Source: Mucilaginibacter sp. MD40 (lineage in GTDB: Bacteria > Bacteroidota > Bacteroidia > Sphingobacteriales > Sphingobacteriaceae). Taken from it: DNA of 64,000 nucleotides. Each line of letters starts with the position of its first letter. Position 1 is the first letter of the stretch. The stretch covers positions 946,046-1,010,045 of the forward strand of contig NZ_NRSW01000001.1 in assembly GCF_002288635.1 (NCBI RefSeq), given 5' to 3'. Both the position numbers and the translations under genes were made by a program. Shown here piece after piece: positions 16,161 through 24,154 of this stretch. The notes below the pieces were generated by a model. It saw nothing but the letters and a program-made list of their open reading frames with translations, had not been told where the DNA came from and ran no database searches.

Positions 16161-18567
16161 ATTCTGCTCTCAGGCTGTCAGCCGGGTTAGCCATAGCTGC
16201 TTTTCCGGCCCTTATACTTACTATAATCAAGGCGACAGCTATAATAAATGTGCCGCCAGCGGCAAACACCCACCAGCTTAATGCAGTATGGTAGGCAAAA
16301 TTTTGCAGCCATTTATTGGTTTGCCACCAGGCAATAGGAACGGCTACAATAAAAGCGAGTACCAGTAGTTTAGCAAACTCGGCCAGTAACAAACCAACTA
16401 TTTGCGCTACAGAGGCGCCTAATACTTTACGCACACCAATCTCCTTTACACGTCTGTTGGTCATAAAAATCACTAACCCCAGCATACCCAGGCAACTGAT
16501 AAGTATGGCTACACCTGCAGACCACGACAATAAAAGCGATAACTGCTGGTCCTCTTTATAAAATTTTTCTATGTTTTTATCCAAAAAGGTATAGTCAAAA
16601 TCCATATCCGGGTAGGTGTTTTTCCAGGCGGTGGTCATTTTGGCTATAGCCCGGTTCCATGTAGCCGGGTCTTGCTGTAGCGCCACATGCATTACATACC
16701 CAAATTTAGGCGCCGCGAAATAAATAAGCGGCGTTACAACCGAGCGTACGGATGCCTGGTTAAAATCTTTCATTACACCTACTATGGGCAGCTGATTGCC
16801 ATTAAATTGCAAAAACTGCCCTACTGCTTCGGCCGGTTGGTTAAAACCGATCTGTTTGGCCAGAGTTTCATTGATCAACAGTTCGCTGGCTGTATCTGAT
16901 ACTGTAATATTACGCCCGGCCAGTAATTTAATTTTATATACGTTGAGGTAGGCCGTATCGCCGCTGCGCGAAGCCACATCCAGTTTAATGTTCTTGCCTT
17001 TTTGTTTATAATCTACTTCCGTGGTCATGGTGCCGTTAAAGGCAGGCGACTGGTTGCCAAGACTCACGGCCTGTATTTCAGGAATTGCTGCCAGTTCCTG
17101 CTTGAGTACCTGTTTTTTTGCGTTGGGTTTATCCAGATCAAAAGGCACATAAAAGTTAATGATAGCATCTTTACGGAAACCCATGTTTTTTTCTTTAGCA
17201 AAGTGGAGCTGTTTGTTTACAACCAAAACTCCTATCACAAATACCTGGGCAATTACAAACTGCGATACAATTAGCGATTTACGTAACCAAGCACTTCCTG
17301 AAGCGCTCACCTGTTTATCCTTTAATACCTTAACTGGCTTAAATGCTGACAGCACGAATGCCGGATAAAGACCCGCTATAAGGCTTAGGGTGGTAATTAA
17401 TGCCAGTAAGAACAGCCATACAGCAGGATTGCCAAACAAATACGAGGCACTTAAACCATCCGGAATAAAGCCGCTAAAAACTTTTAATAATAACGGAATA
17501 AGTGCGCAGGAGAAAAGAGCAGTGACGAAGGTTAGTACAAATGTTTCTGTCAGGAATTGGAAAATAAGCTGCTTCCTATCGCTTCCGAGTGTTTTACGAA
17601 TCCCTATTTCTTTAGCCCGTTCAGACGCGTGCGCAGTAGATAAGTTAACAAAGTTGATAGCGCCAAGCAGTATCAGGAAAACAGCCAGTATAGTAAGGTT
17701 ACGTATAACCGAAGGGTCAACACTTCCACCAAGATCGGGGTTAAAGTGCACATCGGCTAGCGGCTGCAAAAGGTGTTTAGCTTTTTCGTTTTTTGCATTA
17801 AGTTTAAATATAGCGGCTATCTGGCGCTCTACCGTCCCTTTTGAAACATTTGGTAATAGTTTAACCAATAACTGATTGGCGGAGTTGATACTGCCCCACT
17901 GTTCTGTTTGATAAGCCTTTTTTAACCCAGTTTGGTAAACAGTATTTAAGGATATATAGCTGTTTTCCTTAAAGTCGCTCTTGGCCTCGGGGTCAGCAAC
18001 CACGCCCGTAACAGTCGTACGCAAAGTATCACTAAAAACTACCACTTTACCTACTACCTGTCCCGGTGTTAGGTCTGGGAAATAGGTTTTGGCGGTTGAT
18101 TGGGTAAGTACCAGGTTATATAGGCCATTAAAAGCTGTCGCCGGTTTCCCGGCAAGCCATTTATGCGGGATAATCGCGAAATAGCCCTCGTCGGCGAAAG
18201 CGATATTAGATTGTTTCTTAAATACCTTATCCGGGCTGCTGCTTCCCTGGGGAATGGTAACCTTGGTATTCCATCCGTTAAGGTCAAAAAGTGGGGCAAT
18301 GGTTTCAATACCGCTGCTATTCTGCTTAAGCGCCTGCGCGAACGGTACGGGTATACCGGGAGTTTTCCATCCGTCACCATCGGTAACTACCCGGTAAATA
18401 CGCTCGCGCGCAGGTTCAAAGCGGTCAAAACTTCGGTCAAAATGGATCATCATAAAAATGATGAGTGCCGCACTGATCCCTACAGACAGCCCAAGCATAT
18501 TAATTAATGTGGTTACCTTGTTATTCCGGAAATAGCGCAAGGCGGTGAGGATGTAGTTTTTTAGCAT
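16159..18567 (-). CDS. MacB/FtsX-like ABC transporter permease
   Basis: 802 residues. It has the duplicated FtsX plan: one hydrophobic segment at about 20-40, a MacB_PCD periplasmic domain (about 45-250), three segments at about 285-420 with a conserved ERAKEIGIRKTLGSDRKQLIFQFLTE motif, a second anchor near 435-455, another periplasmic domain, and three C-terminal segments with NRRVKEIGVRKVLGASVAQIVGLLLAEF. Bacteroidota carry many such stand-alone permeases, encoded apart from their ATPase. They probably act as mechanotransmission pumps for lipoproteins, peptides or antibiotics. No ATPase or efflux partner is adjacent, so the substrate is open. Confidence 0.9.
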   Translation of the reverse strand: MLKNYILTALRYFRNNKVTTLINMLGLSVGISAALIIFMMIHFDRSFDRFEPARERIYRVVTDGDGWKTPGIPVPFAQALKQNSSGIETIAPLFDLNGWNTKVTIPQGSSSPDKVFKKQSNIAFADEGYFAIIPHKWLAGKPATAFNGLYNLVLTQSTAKTYFPDLTPGQVVGKVVVFSDTLRTTVTGVVADPEAKSDFKENSYISLNTVYQTGLKKAYQTEQWGSINSANQLLVKLLPNVSKGTVERQIAAIFKLNAKNEKAKHLLQPLADVHFNPDLGGSVDPSVIRNLTILAVFLILLGAINFVNLSTAHASERAKEIGIRKTLGSDRKQLIFQFLTETFVLTFVTALFSCALIPLLLKVFSGFIPDGLSASYLFGNPAVWLFLLALITTLSLIAGLYPAFVLSAFKPVKVLKDKQVSASGSAWLRKSLIVSQFVIAQVFVIGVLVVNKQLHFAKEKNMGFRKDAIINFYVPFDLDKPNAKKQVLKQELAAIPEIQAVSLGNQSPAFNGTMTTEVDYKQKGKNIKLDVASRSGDTAYLNVYKIKLLAGRNITVSDTASELLINETLAKQIGFNQPAEAVGQFLQFNGNQLPIVGVMKDFNQASVRSVVTPLIYFAAPKFGYVMHVALQQDPATWNRAIAKMTTAWKNTYPDMDFDYTFLDKNIEKFYKEDQQLSLLLSWSAGVAILISCLGMLGLVIFMTNRRVKEIGVRKVLGASVAQIVGLLLAEFAKLLVLAFIVAVPIAWWQTNKWLQNFAYHTALSWWVFAAGGTFIIAVALIIVSIRAGKAAMANPADSLRAE

Positions 18568-18754
18568 GACAGGCTTACATTAATGATATCAGTAGAGTCA
18601 TTTCAACACATGTGCCAGTATATAAGTATTTATTAATCAATTATTTATATTGGTAAATAAATATAAACTGTACGATTCCGAACAGTAGGTGTGCGGAAAC
18701 AATCGCGTCCGATCATTTAATAATTATTTAATCAGCATGAATAATTTGTTTATG

Positions 18755-18762
18755 TATGTTTG
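18755..18762 (+). promoter_or_regulatory. Candidate -7 box of the 18779 phosphoesterase gene
   Basis: TATGTTTG fits TAnnTTTG and lies 16 bases before the ATG at 18779, which would leave a leader of about 10 bases. This supports 18779 over the in-frame upstream starts. No -33 box is recognised. Confidence 0.5.
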
Positions 18763-18778
18763 CCAAAAACTACTTGTT

Positions 18779-20035
18779 ATGTTACGTTTTATAAAGTCTG
18801 CAATTGCGGCATCTGCGGTTGTGGTTTTAAGCTATTCAGCGGTGAATGCGCAAGGCAGAATACATAAAGCCGTATTTATTATAGCGGATGGCATCCCTGC
18901 CGATGTAATTGAGCGGCTCAACACCCCCAATCTTAACCGCATAGCTAAAGAAGGTAAATACCTGCGCGCGCATGTTGGCGGCGAGAAAGATGCCTATAGC
19001 CAAACACCAACCATATCGGCAGTGGGGTACAACAGCCTGCTCACCGGTACATGGGTAAATAAACATAATGTTTGGGATAACGATATTAAGGCGCCTAATT
19101 ATAACTATCCCACTATCTTTAGGTTGTTTAAAGATCAGTACCCGCAAAAGAAGATAGCCGTATTTTCGAGCTGGCAGGATAACCGCACCAAGCTGGTGGG
19201 CGATGGTTTGCCGCAAACGCATAACCTGCATGTGGACTATAGCGCCGATGGGTTTGAGCTGGATACCGTTAACTTTAAGCACGATAAAGAAAGCGCCTAC
19301 ATGCACCGGATAGACGAAACGGTGATAGCCCGGGCTACAGCTTCAATTAAAACCCAGGCGCCCGACCTATCGTGGATATACCTGGAATATACTGATGATA
19401 TGGGGCACCGCTACGGCGATAGCCCGCAGTATTACACTGCGGTTGAGATGATGGATAAGCAGGTGGGCAAAGTTTGGGAAGCCATTAAATACCGGGAGAA
19501 AAACTTTAAAGAAGACTGGGTAATTTATATTACAACCGACCACGGCCGCGGCGAAAAGGACGGAAAAGGGCATGGCGGCCAAACACCGAGACAGCGCTCT
19601 ACCTGGATGGTGACCAACGCGCATGACATGAACAGTTATGCGAATTATTATTACCCGGGTATTGTGGATATTATGCCATCGATAGCCAGGTTTATGAATA
19701 TTCAGATCCCTGAGAAGTACAAACGGGAAATTGACGGAACACCACTGGTTGGTCCGGTATCTATTGCTAATGTACAAGCCAACTATGTGCAGGGAAATAT
19801 TGACTTGAGCTGGACGGCGCTGAATAAAGCGGAAAAAGTTAAAGTATATGTTACTGCAACCAACAACGTAAAGCAGGGTGGGGAAGATAACTATAAGCTG
19901 GTTGGCGAGTTTGATGCCAGCACACAGCATGCGTTTATCCCGGTAAAGGATATGCCATCTGATATATATAAAGTGGTATTAGAAGGTAAATACAATACTG
20001 CCAACAGGTGGGTTGTTGTTGAACAGAAAAAGTAA
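18779..20035 (+). CDS. Secreted alkaline-phosphatase-superfamily phosphodiesterase
   Basis: 418 residues from the ATG at 18779 (an upstream ATG at 18689 would precede the promoter). A signal peptide ends near AVNAQG. The type I phosphodiesterase/nucleotide pyrophosphatase layout is present: metal Asp in FIIADG, nucleophile Thr/Ser region [17 protein letters not shown], then [15 protein letters not shown] and GHGGQTPRQ supplying Asp/His ligands. The last 80 residues look like a fibronectin-III-type beta domain ([20 protein letters not shown]). It should be a periplasmic two-zinc phosphoesterase. Phosphonoacetate hydrolase belongs to this superfamily too. The nearby phosphonate genes suggest a phosphonate monoester or diester substrate. 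Confidence 0.85.
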   Translation: MLRFIKSAIAASAVVVLSYSAVNAQGRIHKAVFIIADGIPADVIERLNTPNLNRIAKEGKYLRAHVGGEKDAYSQTPTISAVGYNSLLTGTWVNKHNVWDNDIKAPNYNYPTIFRLFKDQYPQKKIAVFSSWQDNRTKLVGDGLPQTHNLHVDYSADGFELDTVNFKHDKESAYMHRIDETVIARATASIKTQAPDLSWIYLEYTDDMGHRYGDSPQYYTAVEMMDKQVGKVWEAIKYREKNFKEDWVIYITTDHGRGEKDGKGHGGQTPRQRSTWMVTNAHDMNSYANYYYPGIVDIMPSIARFMNIQIPEKYKREIDGTPLVGPVSIANVQANYVQGNIDLSWTALNKAEKVKVYVTATNNVKQGGEDNYKLVGEFDASTQHAFIPVKDMPSDIYKVVLEGKYNTANRWVVVEQKK

Positions 20036-20050
20036 AGAGGAGATCGAAAT

Positions 20051-20080
20051 AAAAACGCCCGGAATCACCGGGCGTTTTTT
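20051..20080. terminator. Bidirectional terminator, phosphodiesterase / FAD oxidoreductase
   Basis: AAAAACGCCCGG (20051-20062), loop AATCA, complement starting at 20068 and a T run to 20080. It separates convergent genes. Confidence 0.93.
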
Positions 20081-20099
20081 GTTGGGTAATTCTAATGCG

Positions 20100-21242
20100 T
20101 TAAGCAGGAACACCATCAAACTTTGAGGCGATGTATTGCTCGCATAACCCGAAAGAGAGTGTCATACCGTTGCCTCCGAGACCGTTAATAATAGTTACAC
20201 CGGTTTCTGGCTCTAAAATTAGTTCGGTTTGGCCATTAGTGAGTTTGGGATAAAGGCCATTCCAGGTTTGTATAACTCGGGTGTCTTTAAGGCAGGTGAA
20301 TGTTTGCAGGTAATCGGTGATCATAGTATTAATGAACGCTTTGTCAAAAGGATCATGCACCAATCCGTACTCATGCGAGTCGCCAACGGTAAGTTCTCCT
20401 GTATGATTTTGTGATACCATCACATGTATGCCCCATTTTAAATATTCGGCATATTCGGTCTCATAACGTTTGCGCAGCGCTGGTAATGACGATGCTGCCT
20501 GGAAGCCCGGGTAATGCACCATGGAAAGGCTCCCACAAAGCGATGGGCCAATGCGCCAGTTGTTTGGCTGCGATGCCATGCGCATCATTTGTAATTTACA
20601 TTTGGTGATATTGGCGTTTGCGAAAAGTTCGGGATAAAGCGTTTCAAACTCTATACCGCTGCATATAAACAGTTCATCGGCGTGATAAACATGGCCGCCA
20701 GCCTTCACATAATTGGTTTTAGCTTCGCTAACAGCAGTGTTCCAATAAAATTGCACCTGGTACTTTTCGGCCAGATATTGTGCTACCTTACCAATAGCCT
20801 CACGGGCTTCAATGATCATTTCTGTACCGCTCCACAAAGCACCTTTAAGTCCATTGGGATTAACCGCTTCAGATTTTTGTAGGGTTTCACGGGGACTAAG
20901 TACAGTACAGTCGCGCAGGCCATTGTTGGCTTCGGCATACTGCTCCATTACGGCTAACTCGTCATGCTGGTAGGCCATGTGCAGCGATCCCACTTCGTCA
21001 TGCCAGATGCCGGCCTCTTCACATATCTGCTTCCATATACTGCGGGAGAGCATGGCGCGGTCAAATAACGGCCCTGTTGGTTGCCCAATAGGCCATATCA
21101 TGCCAAAATTCCGTATCGAGGCGCCTACCGCGCGTTCATTGCGTTCAAAAACAGTTACTCGGTAACCCCTTGCAACCAGGGCCCTTGCTGTAGCCAGGCC
21201 AACAATACCGGCACCAACAACAATGGCTGATTTCTTACTCAT
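20100..21242 (-). CDS. HpnW-type FAD oxidoreductase of phosphonate catabolism
   Basis: 380 residues. The N-terminal Rossmann motif is IVVGAGIVGLATARALVARGYRVTVFE (residues 6-32). The block VGASIRNFGMIWPIGQPTG is, as I know it, characteristic of TIGR03364, a DAO-like FAD oxidoreductase family found in phosphonate gene clusters. The C-terminus has the usual GLGGNGMTLSFGLCEQ flavin-contact segment. Related enzymes oxidise aminophosphonates or N-methyl derivatives. Its start overlaps the upstream DUF5690 gene by 4 bases, so the two are co-translated. No signal peptide, hence cytoplasmic. It may release an amine or aldehyde from a 2-aminoethylphosphonate derivative; the exact reaction is inferred. 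Confidence 0.85.
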   Translation of the reverse strand: MSKKSAIVVGAGIVGLATARALVARGYRVTVFERNERAVGASIRNFGMIWPIGQPTGPLFDRAMLSRSIWKQICEEAGIWHDEVGSLHMAYQHDELAVMEQYAEANNGLRDCTVLSPRETLQKSEAVNPNGLKGALWSGTEMIIEAREAIGKVAQYLAEKYQVQFYWNTAVSEAKTNYVKAGGHVYHADELFICSGIEFETLYPELFANANITKCKLQMMRMASQPNNWRIGPSLCGSLSMVHYPGFQAASSLPALRKRYETEYAEYLKWGIHVMVSQNHTGELTVGDSHEYGLVHDPFDKAFINTMITDYLQTFTCLKDTRVIQTWNGLYPKLTNGQTELILEPETGVTIINGLGGNGMTLSFGLCEQYIASKFDGVPA

Positions 21243-22546
21243 GCTGTAAATAAATTTAAATTTTTGTTCGTGTTTGTTTTGCGTGCGCTTTGCAGGAAGT
21301 AAAGCAGGGATAACAGTCCGCTTATAGTACCTACTACCGCAAGTATCAGCAACGCCTCTTTAAAAAAGCTGCTCCAGCTGATGGCCGGGTTGCCCAACTC
21401 TTTAACCAGCAACACGCTGATGCTGCCCAGATAGCCAATGGCGTCAGCAACGTACATGATAAACCCTACATTACTTTTATAATGAAAAGACGCGATCATG
21501 CGCTCAAAAAATATGGCATTATAGGGTACGTAGCCGGCATATAGCCCAAGGCCCGCAAGGGTCATCCAAATGATGGGACTGATTACACCAGCATTGAATA
21601 ATAATGTTGATACACCCGCGAGCAGGCATCCCCCAATAATAAACAGGTGGATAATGGCAAAAGCCTTTAAATTTTTTTTTACGATGATGAGCAACCCCAT
21701 TCCGGTTAATACAAGTAGAGATATCACCGAATCTATACTGGTGTAAATACTATTGCTGGTAATGCCCAGACCATGCCATATCTCTACCTCAAAATTATCA
21801 CGTACATCGCGTATCACGGTAAGCAAAACATAAACAATTACCGTTAGGATAATACCCGGTAAAAAACGTGAAAGAAAAGCTTTACGCTCGCCAAGTGTCA
21901 TAGGCGTACGCTCGGTGCGAAGCAATTTGTCCTCCTCTGTAGGCGGCGGTACCGCCTCGAGAATAAGCACAAAAAGCAATAATGGCCCTGCAAACAAAGC
22001 ACCGGTAGCGAAGGGCATCAGGTATTCGCTAATATGGAAATTATGCATGAGCAAGCGTGCGGTAGTTTTTACAAACCCCGACGCGAATATGAGGCTGATG
22101 GAGAGTACCGCTGCCATAAACTCGGTGGCTTTGCGGCCTTCCAGGTAGCTGAATACCAACCCCCAGATCATCCCCAACGGTAAACCATTAATAAACAGGA
22201 GTACAATATTATATGGTGCCGGAACAAAAGCGAAGGCGAGTAAGGCCAACCAGGCTATACCAACCAGTATGAGGATACTTTTACCGCGATTTGAGTGTTT
22301 AACCTCAGCAATAAAGCGGATACCATAGAACTTGCTGAGCATATACCCAAGCACCTGGGCAATTACCAGCCATGCTTTATAATCAACATGCAGGTATTGG
22401 TGGCCGGTAAATGTGCCTGCGGTAAACGCTTTTCGAAATGCATACATAGACGTATACGCTCCAAACGCTGATAAGCCGGCTAAAACCGAAACCACCCCAT
22501 ATGGCAGTTTGCTTACCTGTTTCCTTAACTGTAATTGCAGGCTCAT
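21239..22546 (-). CDS. DUF5690 / MFS-like inner-membrane transporter
   Basis: 435 residues with about 12 hydrophobic segments, so it looks like a major-facilitator transporter. The N-terminal block AYTSMYAFRKAFTAGTF resembles the start of phosphate-ester antiporters (GlpT/UhpT type: YFxRKxF). Length and sequence fit DUF5690 proteins of Bacteroidota, whose substrate is not known. It is the first gene of a two-gene operon with the HpnW-type oxidoreductase and is preceded by the shared 14-mer palindrome site. Its place suggests that it imports the phosphonate released in the periplasm; this is inference from context. Confidence 0.8.
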   Translation of the reverse strand: MSLQLQLRKQVSKLPYGVVSVLAGLSAFGAYTSMYAFRKAFTAGTFTGHQYLHVDYKAWLVIAQVLGYMLSKFYGIRFIAEVKHSNRGKSILILVGIAWLALLAFAFVPAPYNIVLLFINGLPLGMIWGLVFSYLEGRKATEFMAAVLSISLIFASGFVKTTARLLMHNFHISEYLMPFATGALFAGPLLLFVLILEAVPPPTEEDKLLRTERTPMTLGERKAFLSRFLPGIILTVIVYVLLTVIRDVRDNFEVEIWHGLGITSNSIYTSIDSVISLLVLTGMGLLIIVKKNLKAFAIIHLFIIGGCLLAGVSTLLFNAGVISPIIWMTLAGLGLYAGYVPYNAIFFERMIASFHYKSNVGFIMYVADAIGYLGSISVLLVKELGNPAISWSSFFKEALLILAVVGTISGLLSLLYFLQSARKTNTNKNLNLFTA

Positions 22547-22593
22547 CTGGAGATTAAAATACTAAGATAACTAACACCATGAATTGTTTAGCA

Positions 22594-22622
22594 ATTATAA
22601 ACTTAGTTTATTAATTATAAAC
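22594..22622 (-). promoter_or_regulatory. Shared palindromic operator, site 1 (upstream of DUF5690 operon)
   Basis: ATAAACTTAGTTTAT (22597-22611) is a perfect dyad around a central T. The 14-mer TAAACTTAGTTTAT recurs exactly at 24073-24086 upstream of susC. Here ATTATAAAC is also directly repeated at 22594 and 22614, 20 bp apart (two helical turns). The site is about 50 bases upstream of the DUF5690 ATG. It is a probable binding site for a cluster-specific regulator, for example the XRE-cupin protein. Confidence 0.7.
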
Positions 22623-22643
22623 CAACATGGTGTTAAGCTTATT

Positions 22644-23231
22644 TTAAGCGTTGGCCTTGGCTTCAAAAAAATAAATCACCAGCATGGTTGCCTTGGTACT
22701 TCCCGTATTTGACGGTGTGTGCGCCATACGCCCGTCAAAAAGCATACTGTCGCCTTGACTTAAATGATAACGGCTATTATCGCCAAAAACATATTCTATC
22801 TGGCCGCTAATAATATACTTGTATTCATAGGCTTCGGTTTCTACCAGTGGGCGATTGGCGTTGGGCTCAAGCTCAAGCAATACAATGTCTACAGTAGAAT
22901 CTTTTACATGCTGGGTAAATATCCTGTAGTAGTGGAAGCCATCGGCATGCTCCTTTTCAAAGTACTCGTATTCTTTTTTCCTTTTTATAATTAGCGGGAA
23001 GCTATTGTTTTTATGCCTGATGTCTTTAAAAAAAACATTTAGGTCTATATCAAGTGCTTTAACAATGTCTATGAGTACAATTAGCGAGGGAATGGTACGG
23101 CTATTTTCAATTTGTGAGATAAGGCCTTTGCTCACATTAGCGCGGGTGGCAAGTTCCTGTACGGTGATATTCTTCTCGCGTCGTTTTTCTTTTATACGGT
23201 TGCTTATTTGTATCAGCAGGTCGTCTTCCAT
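22644..23231 (-). CDS. XRE-family regulator with C-terminal cupin sensor
   Basis: 195 residues. The N-terminal HTH_3 domain (about 8-65) reads ISNRIKEKRREKNITVQELATRANVSKGLISQIENSRTIPSLIVLIDI. The C-terminal cupin_2 domain (about 110-190) has LELEPNANRPLVETEAYEYKYIISGQIEYVFGD and LSQGDSMLFDGRMAHTPSNTG. Such regulators (PuuR, SutR type) sense small metabolites through the cupin. The gene lies in the centre of the phosphonate locus, divergent from the HD oxygenase gene, with a 17-bp dyad in the shared gap. It is the obvious candidate for local control. It is separated by 97 bp from the DUF5690 operon, which has its own palindrome. Confidence 0.9.
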   Translation of the reverse strand: MEDDLLIQISNRIKEKRREKNITVQELATRANVSKGLISQIENSRTIPSLIVLIDIVKALDIDLNVFFKDIRHKNNSFPLIIKRKKEYEYFEKEHADGFHYYRIFTQHVKDSTVDIVLLELEPNANRPLVETEAYEYKYIISGQIEYVFGDNSRYHLSQGDSMLFDGRMAHTPSNTGSTKATMLVIYFFEAKANA

Positions 23232-23316
23232 CAGTAATTCAGGTTGGTTGTTAGGGCAAAGTATATAATATATAAACGTGCATCAAGTAATATTTTGCAT
23301 ATTTTTCAATTAAAAA

Positions 23317-23333
23317 AAGTATGATGCATACTT
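23317..23333. promoter_or_regulatory. 17-bp dyad between regulator and HD oxygenase genes
   Basis: AAGTATG-ATG-CATACTT is a perfect inverted repeat with 7-bp arms, 47 bases before the HD oxygenase ATG and 86 bases from the regulator ATG. It differs from the palindrome at the other two promoters. It is a possible autoregulatory site of the XRE-cupin protein. Confidence 0.6.
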
Positions 23334-23379
23334 AACATAAAACTAATATGCAGTGCTTTTTTTTGTGAATACACAAGCC

Positions 23380-23964
23380 ATGACTATTCACCAGCTATAC
23401 AGCCCCGAAGAAATTGTAGATAAAGTGTTTGCCCTTTATGAGCAGCACGGTGACGAGGATTATATAGGCGAGCCTGTATCTCAGCTTGAACATATGGCAC
23501 AGGCCGCGGCGCTGGCCGAGGCCGAGGGCTACGATGATGAAGTAGTGCTGGCCGCTTTTTTTCATGACATTGGCCATTTGTGCGCAGTTGAAGGCGAAGC
23601 CGAAAGCATGGAAGGCATGGGAAATGTAGACCACGAAAAGCTTGGTGCCGATTATTTGTTAAGCATGGGTTTCTCTAAACGCATGGCTGATCTGGTGCAG
23701 GCGCATGTGATAGCTAAAAGATACCTGACGTTTAAATACCCCGATTATTACGAAAAACTAACGCCGGCAAGCCGTGCCACACTTAATTTTCAGGGAGGGG
23801 TAATGTCTGCTGAGGAGGCCGCCGTTTTTGAGGCTAACCCGGATAAAGATCTTATTATCCGTTTCCGCTACTGGGACGACGAGGCCAAAGAACAACACGT
23901 ACCGGTAACCAACATCGCCCGGTTAAAGCAAATGGCGCTTGATCATTTAAAGCGTAATAATTAA
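23380..23964 (+). CDS. phnZ: PhnZ-type HD-domain phosphonate oxygenase
   Basis: 194 residues from the ATG at 23380 (a GTG at 23353 is in frame but has no support). The residues expected for a PhnZ diiron oxygenase are all present: Y28 and E31 (DYIGEP), H38 (QLEHMAQ), H62-D63 (FFHDIGH), H85 (NVDHEK), H109 (QAHVIAKRYL) and D166 (RYWDDEAK). From memory, PhnZ uses Y24/E27 and H34/H58/D59/H80/H104/D161, so the spacing fits. PhnZ cleaves 2-amino-1-hydroxyethylphosphonate to glycine and phosphate; TmpB is a related enzyme. It is cytoplasmic, divergent from the regulator and upstream of susCD. No PhnY hydroxylase is encoded nearby. Confidence 0.87.
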   Translation: MTIHQLYSPEEIVDKVFALYEQHGDEDYIGEPVSQLEHMAQAAALAEAEGYDDEVVLAAFFHDIGHLCAVEGEAESMEGMGNVDHEKLGADYLLSMGFSKRMADLVQAHVIAKRYLTFKYPDYYEKLTPASRATLNFQGGVMSAEEAAVFEANPDKDLIIRFRYWDDEAKEQHVPVTNIARLKQMALDHLKRNN

Positions 23965-24058
23965 GCCCTCTAATGCTTGTATTAAGTTATTTTTAACATA
24001 GCGTAGTATAAATATTACTTCTTTTAGGCCTGCTTAACTTTCCGAACACACATCTTTA

Positions 24059-24111
24059 AAGTTTACTTAATTTAAACTTAGTTTATAAATAATACACATA
24101 GTTTAGTATTG
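24059..24111 (+). promoter_or_regulatory. Shared palindromic operator, site 2, and susC promoter region
   Basis: TAAACTTAGTTTA (24073-24085) is a perfect palindrome around a central T. It is identical, including one more base, to the site at 22598. A further half-site AAGTTTA (24059-24065) is inverted relative to TAAACTT (24073-24079), giving three half-sites in a row. TAGTATTG (24104-24111) differs by one base from the TAnnTTTG -7 box, which would place the palindrome near the -33 region of the susC promoter. Confidence 0.65.
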
Positions 24112-24154
24112 CTGCTGATAAAATCAAACTCACATTAACAGATTTTAAAAGCAG

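Noticed and set aside
18644..18667. AT-rich dyad TTTATATT...AATATAAA upstream of the first phosphoesterase
   Set aside because: The arms are 8 bp, fully AT and 8 bases apart in an AT-rich gap; easily chance and unlike the shared 14-mer.
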